Assembly (NCBI GenBank): GCA_020746835.1
Contig: JAGPNK010000008.1
Coordinates: 992,001-1,056,000, forward strand
DNA from: Stachybotrys elegans
Lineage: Eukaryota; Ascomycota; Sordariomycetes; Hypocreales; Stachybotryaceae
Length of the DNA: 64,000 nt
Reading direction: 5' to 3'
Every line of letters begins with the position of its first letter. The stretch's first letter is position 1. Position numbers and translations under genes: made by a program. Below are positions 1 through 11,988 of the stretch, piece after piece. The notes under the pieces are model-generated. The model saw nothing but the letters and a program-made list of their open reading frames with translations, was not told the origin of the DNA and ran no database searches.

Positions 1-519
1 CTGGGGCAATGGCTCTCGCAATGATTCATACGGCTTGCATCAACACAAGAAGGAGAAGCTTCAGGCTCCGACCCGCGTCCTTTAGAGCCAAGCTCCTGTC
101 GAATGGTTCATCCATTTCCCAGGCAAGGTCTACATTGTAATGAAAATGCTGCCCTTTTTCTTCCAGCAATCCCCTCCATGGCTGGGAAGACGAACCCTTG
201 TCGAGCGAGTGGTGCCCACATCGCCAGAACTGGGGCGGACAGTCTGATCGATGCAGAAGACCAAGTCCTAATGTCAACACAGCCAACTACCTCGATGGTA
301 TCTCTCCGCTACATATGTGTAAGTCATCCTCGCCATGCTATTGATGCGACGCTGCTATGCGACATCCGGTTTAGGCTTCCCCACCTTCTTTGGGCCGCAG
401 TGGCTTGACCACCGTGACCCAAAAGCCGCACGCTCAGAGAGATTACATGTACCCAGTAATATATATGCATGCCGGAAGACTGCCACTTCAGTACCAGTCT
501 GGTCTGAAAACTGCCCGGT
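1..519. other. intergenic, no gene seen
   Basis: Short open frames here on both strands carry no recognisable motif and do not join to one another through plausible splice sites. This is presumably the 5' flank of the HET gene. I see no repeat or RNA gene. Confidence 0.5.
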
Positions 520-1826
520 ATGTGGTTGCTCGAAACGTCAACGTTTCAACTCAGACAATTTTATGGACGCGATGTCCCGCCATATGCCATCCTATCGCAC
601 ACATGGGGCCCCGATGAGGTAACCTTTGATGACATGCAGTCGGTCGACTTGAGTTTTGTTCGGATTAAAGCTGGGTTCCAAAAAATCCAGCGCTGCTGTG
701 ACCAGGCCCTCATACATGGTTATGAGTACGCATGGGTGGACTCGTGCTGCATCGACAAGAAGAGCAGCGCGGAGCTTACGGAAGCCATCAACTCCATGTT
801 CAAGTTTTATGGAAACTCGAGCTTGTGTTACGCCTATCTCGACGATGTTCCGGATTGGGATATCACCAGACCCTTTCCCGATGAGCAGTTTGCCCAGAGC
901 CGCTGGTTCACGAGAGGAGTAGGCTTCCAGCAAACAATAGAGGCTTTGATCTCGACTAATATCGACAGTGGACTCTGCAAGAGCTTGTCGCGCCACAAAA
1001 TATCCTGTTCTATTCGGAGCATTGGTCCCTTCTTGGTTGCAAGGGCCCCGAGCCTGCCGAACCATCAGATGACCACGAACGAGCACTGATGGCAGAACAT
1101 GCCATATCTGCGTTTCACGAGAAGCTTTCTAGCATCACATGGATACCCATGCGAGTGCTGGAATACCCGCAATACATTTTCTCGGAGTCGGTTGCGCGCC
1201 GTATGGTATTGGCCAGCAATCGCGAGACGACCCGAGAAGAGGATATCGCGTATTGCCTGATGGGTCTATTTAACGTCAACATGCCTATTCTCTACGGAGA
1301 AGGCCGCAAGAACGCATTCAAGAGATTGCAATACGAGATAATCAGGTCATCGCCAGATCATACAATATTTACATGGCGCAACTCCGAGCCCAACAGCGGC
1401 CTCATTGCTGCCGACCCCAAAGACTTCTCCGAATGCCACGGGATGGCTAGCATAGAGGCATATGACTCGGCCGCATACACCATCTCACTTGGTCCATACA
1501 ACATGACGAACTACGGCCTGTCCATCAACATGAACCTTCGAAACCTGGGTGGAAGGATACGGGCTGGTGCGCTGCGCTGCGTGATGCGATCCGAGCTGGG
1601 GGTAGTAGGCGTAATATGGGTTTACCTGCAGCATATCAAGGACAATTTCTACCGAAGAGTCCGATGCTCCGAACTTCACATTATTCCTCTGGAGGTGATG
1701 AGGCTTGCAGTGACAGAGGGAACCGCGGAACAAATCTATATTCTTGAAGACGACCAATGGGCTACCGGTCCTGGCCAATTATTCACCCGAGCGTTATTAC
1801 TAGACGAGGCAAATCACCCATATTGA
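520..1826 (+). CDS. HET-domain (heterokaryon incompatibility) protein
   Basis: Two exons, 520-918 and 969-1826, giving 418 residues. The 50-nt intron (GTAGGC donor, GACTAAT branch, GACAG acceptor) restores the family motif SRWFTRG-WTLQELVAP; read unspliced, the gene looks frameshifted. HET landmarks appear in order: MWLL start, YAILSHTWG (about 22-30), WVDSCCIDK, the SRWFTRG/WTLQEL junction (127-139), then RRMVLASNRETTREEDIAYCL and the LYGEG motif. HET proteins take part in non-self recognition and cell death after hyphal fusion in filamentous ascomycetes. This one has the HET domain plus a C-terminal extension with no NACHT, ankyrin or WD repeats, so its partner is unknown. The start fits well because the domain begins at residue 1. 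The C-terminal end could be altered by a further intron that I did not find. Confidence 0.85.
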
Positions 1827-2641
1827 ATCAATTCATGATTTCAGGGCACAAGGGGGAAGATTTGGTTGGGGAACGCTAGTCCGAGGAGACAATGGGGGAA
1901 AGGTATTAAGGATAGAGCAGGCTGCCTTAGAAGGCCCGGACTCTATTTGGAAACGAAATGAACAAGAGCAGAGTTGGCAGCTGGTTTTCTCAAAGGCTGC
2001 TATTCGCTTGGCTTGAAAAACATACGACATTATTATCACTCTGTTGTAAATGTCTAGACTAGACACCCAGAGTGGCTGAAGCGGTGTATTGACATTTGAT
2101 ATAATAACTTCCAAGAAGATAAGAGGAGCAGTGGGCTTAGTGACGATGTACACATGCTATTCTCCCGCTACATAAAGCAGCGTCTGAAACCACTAAGACG
2201 ATATTCATGGCATACTTCATCTGATTATATTCTGAGATATGCTCAAGTTAATGTCATGTCCTGGACACTCACGGAAACAAAGGACATCATACATAGCCCA
2301 GTAAGAGTACAGGGACTCTTATTGCAAGTAAATCTTTCGGCCAAGTGATTAACCACGCCCAGACTCGCCGTTATGTATAGTCATATGTTCAATGAAAGGC
2401 TGCCATCTGTGCTTTGTAGTCCTAGCCAACTAAGACGCAGCTCGTGGACAGTACATGCGAGTGCAGCTTCAAGAAAGGGGAGACATGTTTGGACTACAGT
2501 GGGAAGGTGTAGACTGCATACCATCCGTCATGAGGCCCATTGCATTCTGTAGCTACCTGCACATGCTGTATATAAACCCTTCTTAATAGCCCATCCCAGT
2601 ATTGTCGAATATATGCACTCATGCTTGTAACCTTATAAGCC
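1827..2641. other. intergenic between convergent HET and sirtuin genes
   Basis: About 0.8 kb holding the 3' flanks of two convergent genes. It is moderately AT-rich. The small open frame at 2154-2348 has no recognisable features. No other element was seen. Confidence 0.5.
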
Positions 2642-3962
2642 TTACTCAGTGGTCTTTGCACTCTCTTCTTCACGGTCTACATCCTTTGCGGATGCTGCCT
2701 GCTGCGCTGGCTTTCCCTCACTGGAGCCTAAGCTAGGCTTCTCCTCTGCCTTCTTTAGCTCTTCAGATGGTGCGGACACGTCCTTCACCTCGGCATTCTG
2801 TGGCTGTATTGAATCCGCAGGCTCACTCTTGGCTTCTTGCTTTTCTCCGAGCTTTGAGCCAACATCGCCACCGATAGCTTCTGCCTCGGTCGCGACTGGT
2901 TTCTCTTCAGTGTCGGACTCCTCCAAGTTGAGAGTCGCCTTGATTTCCTCTGTGAGCTTCTGCACCTCTTCCTCCACCTCATGCTCATGCTCGGCCTGGC
3001 TCTCGAGCTGACGTTCAGCTTCCTTGTCACCGACGATGCCTCGCCAAAGTTCTTCAAGCTCGTCTCGCCAGCCCAGGAGATCAGCCAATTTCCGTATGCC
3101 GTCATCGCAAGGCCCCAGCTCGACGACATCGTCGGTCCTGGTGCCTATCTGGCCGACCCGTTCCATATTGAACAGCAAGCGGGGTTTCCCCCTCTCTGCC
3201 ATGTCTGGCAGGCTTGCAAATGGGTACACTGTGAGACTGGTTCCAATAATGAGCACCAAGTCCGCTAATGCCGTCTGGTGTGCATTGTGATTGAAGGCTG
3301 AGGGCAGTGGCTCTCCAAAGAAGACGATGTCAGGCTTGACTAGGCCGTTGCATTCTGAGTTTTGACAGCGCGGGACCTTTCCGTTCAGGACATGGGTCTT
3401 CATGTCCTCGTCTGGGAATTCCTGCTTGCAGTCGATGCATCTTTGAGTCGCAAAGCTGCCGTGTGCTTCGATGATCTTGTCGCCCGGAACGCCGGCGCTT
3501 CTCTCAAGACAGTCTATGTTCTGCGTAAAGAGTCGCAATAGCAAACCCTTCTGCGCAAGCAAGGCAATAAATGCATGCGAAACCGTCGGGAAGAATTTCC
3601 CTGGGTAGAGCTCTTTGGCGAGGACGTAGAAGGGTTCGGGCTTGTTGCGGAAGTAGGAGATGTCGAAGACGGCTTCAGCATATGGAAGGTCGAGGCGCGC
3701 CAGGTTGTGGTACAGCCCTGTCTTTGGCGATCGAAAGTCGGGTACTTGATCATGATGTGTCAGTAGGGGCGCATGTACAATACGTTGGAGGGTCAAGGGC
3801 ATGCGTACTGCCAGCAGCCGTGGAGATGCCCGCGCCTGTCAGGACAACGATTCTCCTCACATTTCCACTCTTGATGTAGTCGGCGACGGCGGCGAGAGAC
3901 CTATCGGAGAGAGTTCTGGGCGGGACGGAGTCGTCAATGGGCATCGACTCTTCTTGGCCCAT
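2642..3962 (-). CDS. hst2: NAD-dependent protein deacetylase, sirtuin (Hst2-like)
   Basis: Exons 3962-3809 and 3744-2642 give 418 residues; the 64-nt intron splits the codon in GAGISTAAG-IPDFRSP. The sirtuin core is complete: GAGIS NAD-binding motif (about 43-47), IPDFRSP (52-58), TQNID (125-129), catalytic His146 in EAHGSF, and zinc-binding cysteines 154, 157, 178 and 183. The KPDIVFFGE and GTSL segments follow. After the core (about residue 290) comes an acidic, Glu/Lys-rich, probably disordered tail. Fungal Hst2 enzymes remove acetyl groups from histone H4K16 and other proteins using NAD+, and shuttle between cytoplasm and nucleus. The MGQEES start matches fungal homologues and was preferred over an in-frame upstream Met (4250). 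The gene symbol is by family resemblance. Confidence 0.9.
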
Positions 3963-4629
3963 CTTGCGAGCAAGCCAGCGAGGGACCTTGGGCCCAGGCT
4001 TCTCTCGATGGCGGCGACGTCGACCTATGGCTGCGGAAAGACTGGGAGAGGAATAGAAGACGTCTAGAAGGCTACTTTCGCCGCGTGGCATGCAGGATAC
4101 ACATGTTCGATCGGCACCTGCAGCTCGAAGAACAAAGAATGAGTGGCGTGTGGATGGGGAAGCTTTTGGTGGGTGTGATGTGGGTGGGTATTGAGGCTGG
4201 GATAGGCAGCGAATTGTCGGACAAGTGGGGGTTTCGGTTACATCATCCACTGGCAGCGTCGCTACCCAAACACGACCTCACAATGGGGGAGAGGGACTGG
4301 AGAGTGACGAGAGGAAGCGCAGGAGAAGAAGTGTTGTGTTTTATTAGCGGTGATACCTTGCCATCCTCCTCGGTCGGGTTCTTTGGAACCCCGCCCCCTC
4401 ATTTGCTGCCTACAGCTCCATGCAGGCATCACCCATGCACTAGCAGAAGACAAGGCAGCCGGTAAACATCTTGATTCGTTGCTTACGAGCATGATTCGGT
4501 GTCCCATGCTTCATTCATCAGGCAAACATATCCTATCCTTAACATCAATTCTGTCCGTCCAGCAAATGTAACGCCCAGCAATGCCACCCAAACGCCACGT
4601 CCCAACAAAGAACTACACGTGTGCTCCCA
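3963..4629. other. intergenic, sirtuin 5' flank and NC2-beta 3' flank
   Basis: About 0.67 kb between two genes on the minus strand, presumably the sirtuin promoter and the 3' end of NC2-beta. Open frames here are extensions or shadows. No clear TATA element was found. Confidence 0.5.
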
Positions 4630-5530
4630 TCAGTTGTGCCGCTGCCTTGCTTGCGCAAACTGCTCCTCCTGCAATCGAGCCAGCTCCTCCATTGACATGC
4701 CGCTGTTGGCGAACTTGTCTGCCTTCTTCTCGCGCCCCTACGTCATGTCAGCAAACGACTCCAAACATCCACATGGCTGTGTTGCTGACCTTTTGGACCT
4801 CCTTGTGCTCGGCAGCTGCCTCCAACACGGCGGGAACGTAGTCGGAAAAGCCAAGCTGTTCGAGGGCCTTGGTGATGTGGTCGCAGGCAATCGTCTTCTT
4901 TGCCTCCTTCTCGGAGATCTCATTGGCTTCTGAGGAGATGAGGGTAATGAATTCCACGCAACATTCTATGAGCAGGTCTCTGGCCTCCTTCGCAAAAGCC
5001 ACTCCGGCAGCTGGGGGAAGGATCTCGGTGACGATTTTCTGCACAGTTGCTGCAACCAGTCAGCCACACATCCTTTGCAGGGAAAATAAGGATGGGGACT
5101 TACCCTTGGGCAGAGATAGATCGTCGTTAGCTATATGTGCGAGTTAGTCTGAGGCCAAATAATAACAGAAACGCGCCGTGCAAATTATTAACAGGGTGAG
5201 GCAGCCTGACCGGATGTCATGATGATCATGCAGTCTGATACAAGACTTGGGTCGCGCGTACCATGGGCATAGAAATACATGAGCAACATCTTATATAAGA
5301 GGGATGAAGGAAGAAAAAATATTCATGTATTTGCACTCGCATAAATACAATGCAGATGTTCAGCCGTCTCACTTGTTCACAACACCGAGGTAAGGGCATG
5401 TGGTGAGGCACGGTCGGGGACGTCATGAGCCACGCAAGGAGCCCATCCAGACAGACATGCGCGCCATGGAGAAATATAAAAAAACAACGACTTGAAAAGC
5501 AAACGTACCTCCATACTCGTGATCCGACAT
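4630..5530 (-). CDS. negative cofactor 2 subunit beta (Dr1), TBP-binding repressor
   Basis: Four exons rebuilt by hand: 5530-5509, 5130-5104, 5049-4790 and 4737-4630, giving 138 residues. The protein starts MSDHEYGANDDLSLPKATVQ and continues through a histone fold (about 11-100, including EILPPAAG, AKEARDLLIECCVEFI and CDHITKALEQLGF). The last exon supplies the NSGMSMEELARLQEEQF tail. In the known family NC2-beta pairs with NC2-alpha (Bur6) through the histone fold, clamps TBP on DNA, and represses or tunes RNA polymerase II initiation in the nucleus. Intron sizes are 378, 54 and 52 nt; the first is unusually long here and the first two exons are tiny (22 and 27 nt), which is why a plain ORF view shows only exon 3. 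Confidence 0.9.
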
Positions 5531-6659
5531 GGCGATGGTAGAGGCTGCTGCGGTGCTGAGATGGCGCGGGAGACAGCAAGGCTGACACGAGGTTCAAAAG
5601 CTCAAGGACTCAGTCAGATAGCGCGACGCAAACCAGACGGGACCCGCGATCTTTAATACCTGTTGTGCCTGCGCTTGAAGGTACAGCCGTCCAGGTACCT
5701 GCCGTCAGTGAGCTCCCAGGTATGTGGGGTTCCTGCACGTATGCACGGACCACTAACTGCCTTTTCCATCAAAGTAAAAGCGGGAAAAGGAAGAAGAAAA
5801 AAATTAAAAAGGGCCAATAAATACAGCTCCCCTCCCAAATATTTTTTTTCTTCCTTTTCCTTTCACTCTCACCAACGCCCAGCATCAGCAGCATCTACCT
5901 GCCGTGTGCAGACCGCTACAATGCTGGGCCCATGATAATCGGTAAGCGAATACTTTTCTTTTCCCCTCGCGACCTCAGATGATGAGATTTGTTGTCGCCC
6001 CAGGCTTAGAAGGTTCGACAAGCCTCTCTATGCTGATAGACACGTCTTATGCCAAACAGACTTTCCTGATTCTTCCCTCCATTGTCCATTCTTCTCTGGC
6101 TAGTTGATATGGTTCCAAAGCTGACCGTATTCAAGATTTAGAACCGTTGCCGGTGCAAGCCGCGAACGCGCCCATCATTCCATTTCCGCCGTCCCATTGC
6201 CGTCTGCCCATGGCGCGCAACAGTCGCAAGATGACTTGCGCACCGGCAGCCACCGTGCACTGCCGACTGGCTCAGCGAAACATGCCGTAGTGGCATTGGT
6301 ACATGCGACAATCTAGTCCAGACCATTCATGCACCTGCAGGATGGAACTGGACTGCATGCGTAGAGGTAGGCGGAATTTTCTTACTCTCGCAACGACATG
6401 CAGTGATGATACATCTTATTCCATGCTAATGCTGAATTAAATGTGGAATAACATAAGAGCTTTTCATCTTTCGACTGACTTGCATTTCTTGTCTACTTAT
6501 CTATGTTGATACCATGTTGCAAGAGCTCCCTGCTGACCTCGATGCAATGCACAGATGCCAACCCAAGCCCGCTATTCCCGATACTTTGCCAGCTCTGGTC
6601 CATCCCACCTGTAACGGTCAGCCGCTTGAAAGCGCGTCACACGCCGATCAGTAGAGCAC
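5531..6659. other. intergenic, NC2-beta promoter region
   Basis: About 1.1 kb between two minus-strand genes. It contains an AGGTACCT motif (about 5693-5700) of a type that recurs elsewhere in the window and a poly-A/T-rich stretch around 5790-5860. No coding signal was recognised. Confidence 0.45.
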
Positions 6660-7488
6660 TTACTTGACGAGCTTGCCGCTCAACTCCTTGGCTGGGTCCG
6701 CCACCAGCTTGGCTATGACAGCGCCAGGCTGTTCAGGCTTTAATAGTCCGCCCGACTCGAACACGTTGACGAAGTCGTCGTACTCTTCCTTGACCATGCT
6801 ATCCTTGCCTGCCGACCTGATGAGGGCCTGCATATCAGTGTCGACACGACCCGGTGATAGGGCGATGCTCGTGACGTCTGGCTCTTCTACCGCAATGTGC
6901 ATAGAAAGTGAGTTGACCGCTGCCTTGGAAGAGCCGTATGCTCCCCAAGCAGTGTAGGCCTTGGTCGCGGCTCCGGATGAGATCCAGATGAGGCAACCCT
7001 TGGTCTTGCGGAGCTCTGGGAGACTCGCTTGAGCCTAGTACTGTGTCAGCGGCCGGAAGTTGGGCTCCCTCACTGAGGCCTCAACCTACCAAAGCCAAGC
7101 AGCTGTGCACATTGACATCGTAAAGTCGCTTGAACTGCTCCATGACGGTGTCGCCTAGCTTCTTGGACTCGAGAAGACCGTGGTTGATGACCACACCGTC
7201 GAGGCGACCGAAGCTTTTAATGGCGGCATCAACCACTTGCGTGATAATCTAGATCTAGTCAGTCATAGAGCATAATCAATGAACATTGTTCGTTCCCACG
7301 CCGGAGTCCGTGATATCACCAGCCACGTATTCAGCCTGCCCAGGATGCGCCGTCTTCACTGACTCCAATAGGTCTTGGGAGCGCGCGGTCAGCACCACCT
7401 TGTGCGACTGCTTCAGCAGACTCTGCACCACGGCAGCACCGATTCCCTTGCTTGCTCCGGTGACGATGAAGACTTTGGAGACGGACAT
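6660..7488 (-). CDS. classical short-chain dehydrogenase/reductase
   Basis: Exons 7488-7300, 7248-7090 and 7034-6660 give 240 residues, all joined in phase 0. The NAD(P)-binding motif TGASKGIG is at 10-17, the NNAG-like position reads INHG, the catalytic Ser is in WISSGAA (about 135-136), and the YxxxK pair is Tyr149/Lys153 (YGSSK). Length and motifs fit the single-domain fungal SDRs related to yeast YIR035C and sepiapterin reductase, which reduce small carbonyl compounds with NADPH in the cytosol. The substrate cannot be read from sequence. Introns are 51 and 55 nt; the first donor (GTGGGA) is weak, but the reading frame and the family alignment support it. Confidence 0.85.
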
Positions 7489-10400
7489 TGTGCTTGTTTG
7501 CGAATGAATCTTGCGATATCGGAAGGGTTAAGTTTGGTATGGCAATTGACGGTTCTGCGCGGTTCTTGAAATAGTCGGGGATAAGTGGGCCATATGATGC
7601 TTTAGGGTAGGGCATCATTTCAAGAGAACATCACGTACCAATGCCGCTCTATTGTGGATGATGAACACGTAGTTGAATTAAGTGAAGGATTCGAGAGGTG
7701 GGAAGCCTTTACGTAAAAGGCCACCTCTAGTATATTAGGTGGAGGAGCAGGATGTTGTGCTGCAGTTATGGATATGCAACAATCACCATGACAATTTCGA
7801 GCAATCCTTGCCCGATGGCGGAAATATTCCTACTTTTTTTCTATCGTTATTTAGTCACTTGGAACCAGGAGGCAATAATATCGTATACCAAACTCCTTAG
7901 CATTGACGTCGGACCTGTAAGTGGATGACGAGGGAGGGTATTCCATCTGTGAGCATTCCCCAACGAGTGCGTAGGCCATAGATCAAAGACAATTGGCCCA
8001 ACCGTGAGCCATTTTCTCACAAGCAGACCAGGAATACAGTGGAATCAGGGACTTTGGAAATCCGATTGTAAGCGATGGGAATATGCCGGAGAATGCAGTC
8101 CCATTGTAAACAGGGTTGTGATATCCACATGGACAACTTGCTGACGGTCACATTGCTGGGTTGTAAGTCACAAAGAGAACCAAGTCTCCGAAAGTCGGAG
8201 ATTTTAGAAACCCAAGCCTGATATCTGTCGCGTAAGGCTTCGATGTCGGGTTACATGGGAGCCGACGTGTTGAGGAGGAAATGACATGCTGACATGAACT
8301 TTGCTCAGAGTTGCCAGAGATCTTGCGAGTTCTAGAGAGCCCAACGCTCTTCTAACAATTTTCGAATATCTATGGGGTGCCAAGTCCCTAAGAGTCACTG
8401 TGCTCCCTTGAGTGCTTTTAATAGAGTAGGAAAGAGGGGAGCTTAACGGCTGATCAATGAACCAAGACAATGTCCCATTCTTTCTTGATAATGTGGTAAT
8501 TCCTGATCCTGTGCCCCAATGGGAGAGAGAGCGACTTCGAAGATGCCCCTCTGATGATATGAACAATATCAAATCAAGATATGACGTTAGCAGAAAAATA
8601 AACTCGTGGCTGTGGTCATGGGATTTGAAGGTGGAACAGCTACCGCATATGGGCAACCTTGTTGACCTGAGAGAAGCTAGTCTCGTACAGACCGGCATGT
8701 TACGCCCTTTGGGGGGTCGAGTTCAGAGACAACGCATAACACCATGTTACTTTCGAAGAAGACGTCCTGTACACACTTTCCTTGGTAGGATTGAGTAGAC
8801 GCAGCTTGATGATGCCTAGATCCACAACAAAGAGAACGAGCTTGAGAAACTATCATGTCACTGAAAAGAGAGGCGGCAAAGTTATTGCAGAGCGCAACAT
8901 CGGTGCTCGTTTGCTCAGAATCGCATGACTTTGATTAGAACAGGAGGTGCTTACCAGGCAGCCCCCGAAAGCCTGATATGACCATAGCTTGGTTTCTTTC
9001 ACGTGCAAGTCATTGCAAGACAAGCTATTGGCGTACCAAGCCACCGACTCAGTTCCCAGCTCACCGCTCGGGGTCGTGATGCGAGCTGTAATCCGCAGTC
9101 GAGCTAGCTGCCGAATGGGCGTAAGACTGCATGGTCTGGACCAGAAACCACAAGGCTGAAAGACTGGTTGGGGAAAGCTTCTTACGCCCCCGGAACATAC
9201 CGTACACTTCAGGTTCAGCTCAAGAGACATGACGTGGAAACGTGTTTGGAAAAGTGTGCGGGCAACATGCTCTGAGCTTAACCCCTTGCATGGGATTACG
9301 GGATACCACACGTGGGAAGTGTACCTGACTGGAGGGCTTATTACGTCTGACAAGCCACTTAGGCTATTGCCATTATGACAGGCACGATGCCAGACTACCT
9401 GTGCCACTGGACAGGGCCAACACCTAGATCGACAGGCCCAGGCTTCCTGGAAGCTACACAGCGATCCAGACCCGGGCATGGGGAGCCGGATCTATCACGC
9501 CAAGCAAGTGTCCGAGGCTCGAGCTCTAACCCGATCTCCCTAGGGCGGCGTTTTGAAGCACCGTCGACTACCGAAACAATAATGCCATCTCCACCGTGAC
9601 GATGGGCTCCGCCGAACCTGAAGATGAATCGTGAAAACCCCGGCCGTACGACTGCCCGTGAGCCGTATAGACCCTTGCGTTGTTTAGGCAATTGACGATA
9701 AGAAAGGGAGCAACTGTGTAACGTGAAAGGACCCTTGAAGGAAGCTGCCGGAGCAGAGAGCTCACCAAATCGCGGGAGGATGGAGGGGTGGACAGGGGGA
9801 AGCTGATGCCCTGGCCTCGTTTATCCTGACTCCTACCGTTTCGAGGCTGAGGTGCCAATTTGGGAAACTGCGGCGGCGGTGGAAAGCCAATACTCATTTC
9901 ATCTGCATCGCGTCTCTGCCACGCGATGATTCTAGACGTCGACGATGGCGGGACGCAAGTGCCACAGCCCACATCCGTTATCAAGATGATGCGCGACAGG
10001 CAGGGAGACCAGAGCCCGCCTCTTTCATCTGCGAGGTGAGCACCATGGCCCCTTGGCCGGATCGAGAACACGCGCCGCCCGTATTTGCTTGCACGGCCCC
10101 CGCAGGCTAGCCGTACAGTACGGTGGCCGTCCAGTGAGGCTATCGAGATCCACCAAGGCACGGCGCTGAAGGGGGAAGGGGAGGGGGAGACTAGGGTCGG
10201 CCCCCCGTTGTTTGACGCTTTTTTGCTGGCGGCTAATCATCAGCTCGGCCCATACTTGCATGCGCTGGAGTAAAAACACGCCTGGGAGACCGCATACACG
10301 AGGGAAGCCCGCGCGTGTCTGCGGAGGTATGTACACACGTAGGCGATGGGGATGGGTCATGTCACCGCTCGGCTAGCACATGCTGGCGCCTTGATAGGCT

Positions 10401-11048
10401 GAGGAGCTACGGGCGAGGCCTGGCAGGGCTGGACGACTCAGCCCGGAAGCCCGGGGTCGTCGTCCACGTCTGTTGGTGTTAGAGAATACGATACAACGCA
10501 AGCGGTGACGCCCATTGTGCGCCAAGCACGCGTCCTTCCGACCCCATTGGCCCTGCATTCTCTCGTGTCCGCAGCCTCTCCCTCTTCTTCTCTCTTGATG
10601 CCCCTTCCCGCGCGCCGCTGGTCAATGGTGACAAAACCAAGGAGGCCCTCATTTCACGAGGCGATGCTAGCTCCGGTGTGCGCCGACAACACAACACAAC
10701 ACACCACGCACACACAATAGCCAGAGACCTAACCGGCGCCACGCCGCTGGGCCGCATGGGTTGGCAGCTAGGTAAGGTAAGTCGGAGGGGGAGCTAGAGG
10801 TGAGTGACGATCTCCCTTGTAATTTGGCTTGATCCGCGCTATCGATTTCTGCAGCGGGGATTTCGGACACGGCTGAAGATGCCAAGCGGGCTCTCTTTCG
10901 GGGGAGGCATGGCCCCCCTTCGGCCGTCGTTCCGGAGCGCATGTATAAAGATGTGGTGAAGCCGCCTGCTTTGTTGGGGAAAGATCTTCATTCCATCCAG
11001 AGCCTCCAGAACAAGACATCACTTACACGCACACACTCAACCGCCAAA
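7489..11048. other. 3.5-kb region without recognisable gene
   Basis: The longest gene-poor stretch. The largest open frames (minus 8853-9479 and 9568-10161) have no family motif, no plausible splice partners and a composition like random translation. The right-hand 1.5 kb is GC-rich, contains a CA-rich tract (about 10685-10716), and ends in the promoter of the secreted-protein gene. I cannot exclude a rapidly evolving or non-coding gene. Confidence 0.45.
10944..10950 (+). promoter_or_regulatory. TATA box of the small secreted protein gene
   Basis: TATAAAG lies 105 nt upstream of the ATG at 11049, with a pyrimidine-rich, ATG-free leader following it. The position suits a fungal core promoter. 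This is inference from sequence only. Confidence 0.55.
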
Positions 11049-11504
11049 ATGGTCCAGATCACTGCCGTCCTCGCTGCCGCCTTTGCTGGCCTGGCTGCTG
11101 CTACCTGCGGAAACGACTGCGTCCGCAACGTTGGTGCTACCCGCTTCGGCCCCGAGATCTTTGCCAAGCGCATGTCCGACTGCGCTGCTTTCCTCGAGAC
11201 CACTGTCACCGTCGCGCCTACGTAAGTCACTCAGGCCATGCATCTGTCCGTACTTATACACTGACCGAGTCGTCTCTACAGCACCGTCGTCGTCACCATT
11301 GCCACGTCCACCGTCACCCTCGCCCGCACCCAGGTTGTTCCCGAGTATGCCACCAAGTGCAGCCTCGACACCGGCCTCTACAGCAGCGCCTGCCTGTGCA
11401 ACACGGCTTCCCTGCGCACCGTCACTGCCACGCCTACCGTCACCCAGGTTGTGGAGATTGTTGCCACCACCCAGATCCCCCAGATCGTCTACCAGGGTGC
11501 TTAA
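11049..11504 (+). CDS. small secreted cysteine-containing protein, function unknown
   Basis: Exons 11049-11221 and 11282-11504 give 131 residues; the 60-nt intron has a GTAAGT donor. Residues 1-18 form a clean signal peptide (hydrophobic core AVLAAAFAGLAAA). The mature protein has six cysteines: a CxxxC pair right after the signal, one in SDCAAF, one in TKCSLD and a CxC pair in ACLCNT. It is rich in Thr/Val, with repeated TVT/VVT segments suggesting beta structure or O-glycosylation. The Cys count suits three disulphides. I do not recognise a named family; it lacks the eight-Cys CFEM spacing. The TATA box and short leader suggest a well-expressed gene. Effector or cell-wall roles are possible but unsupported. 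Confidence 0.75.
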
Positions 11505-11988
11505 GCGGCGGCTCGCTTCCCCTAGCCGGACTGCTGCCCGCTCCGACATCTCTCGACGACCAGCAGCTATTTGGACGTTTGGAGCACGACTTCTTCTTTC
11601 AGCGGAAATGATGGATGGGCTTGGCCGCACGCCTTGCCCGTTGATGTTTTGATCGAATGCCACAGGCGATGCATCGGAGACGGCCTGCTCTCCCTTTGCT
11701 ACTCTGCTGGCAGCTTAATGATATACCACCCTACTAGATAATAATGCATAACCATGTGTTTGTTGAAGCTCCTTTCTGCCCTGCATAATCTCTCCATGTG
11801 TGGTGGCTCAAGCCTTGATTGGCTTCTCTTTATCCACCCGAGTTAGTAATTTAACCAGTGGCTGTATCCAGTATCGTCTTCAACGTCTAGCGCAGCCACC
11901 AAATAAATCACCATCACCATCACCGCCGGCTCATTCCGCCCATTCCCCCCCTTGCTAATCACCACCGATTTTCCATTTCCTCAGACTA
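11505..11988. other. short intergenic with ATCACC triplicate
   Basis: 3' flank of the secreted protein gene and 5' flank of the methyltransferase gene. A hexamer ATCACC is repeated three times at 11908-11925. Nothing else was seen. Confidence 0.5.

Noticed and set aside
8853..9479. 208-codon minus-strand open frame as a gene
   Set aside because: No motif, random-looking composition and no splice partners in a region without other coding signs. The same holds for 9568-10161.
10685..10716. Telomere-like or transposon-end repeat
   Set aside because: It is a short CA-rich microsatellite only, with no terminal repeats or target duplications around it.
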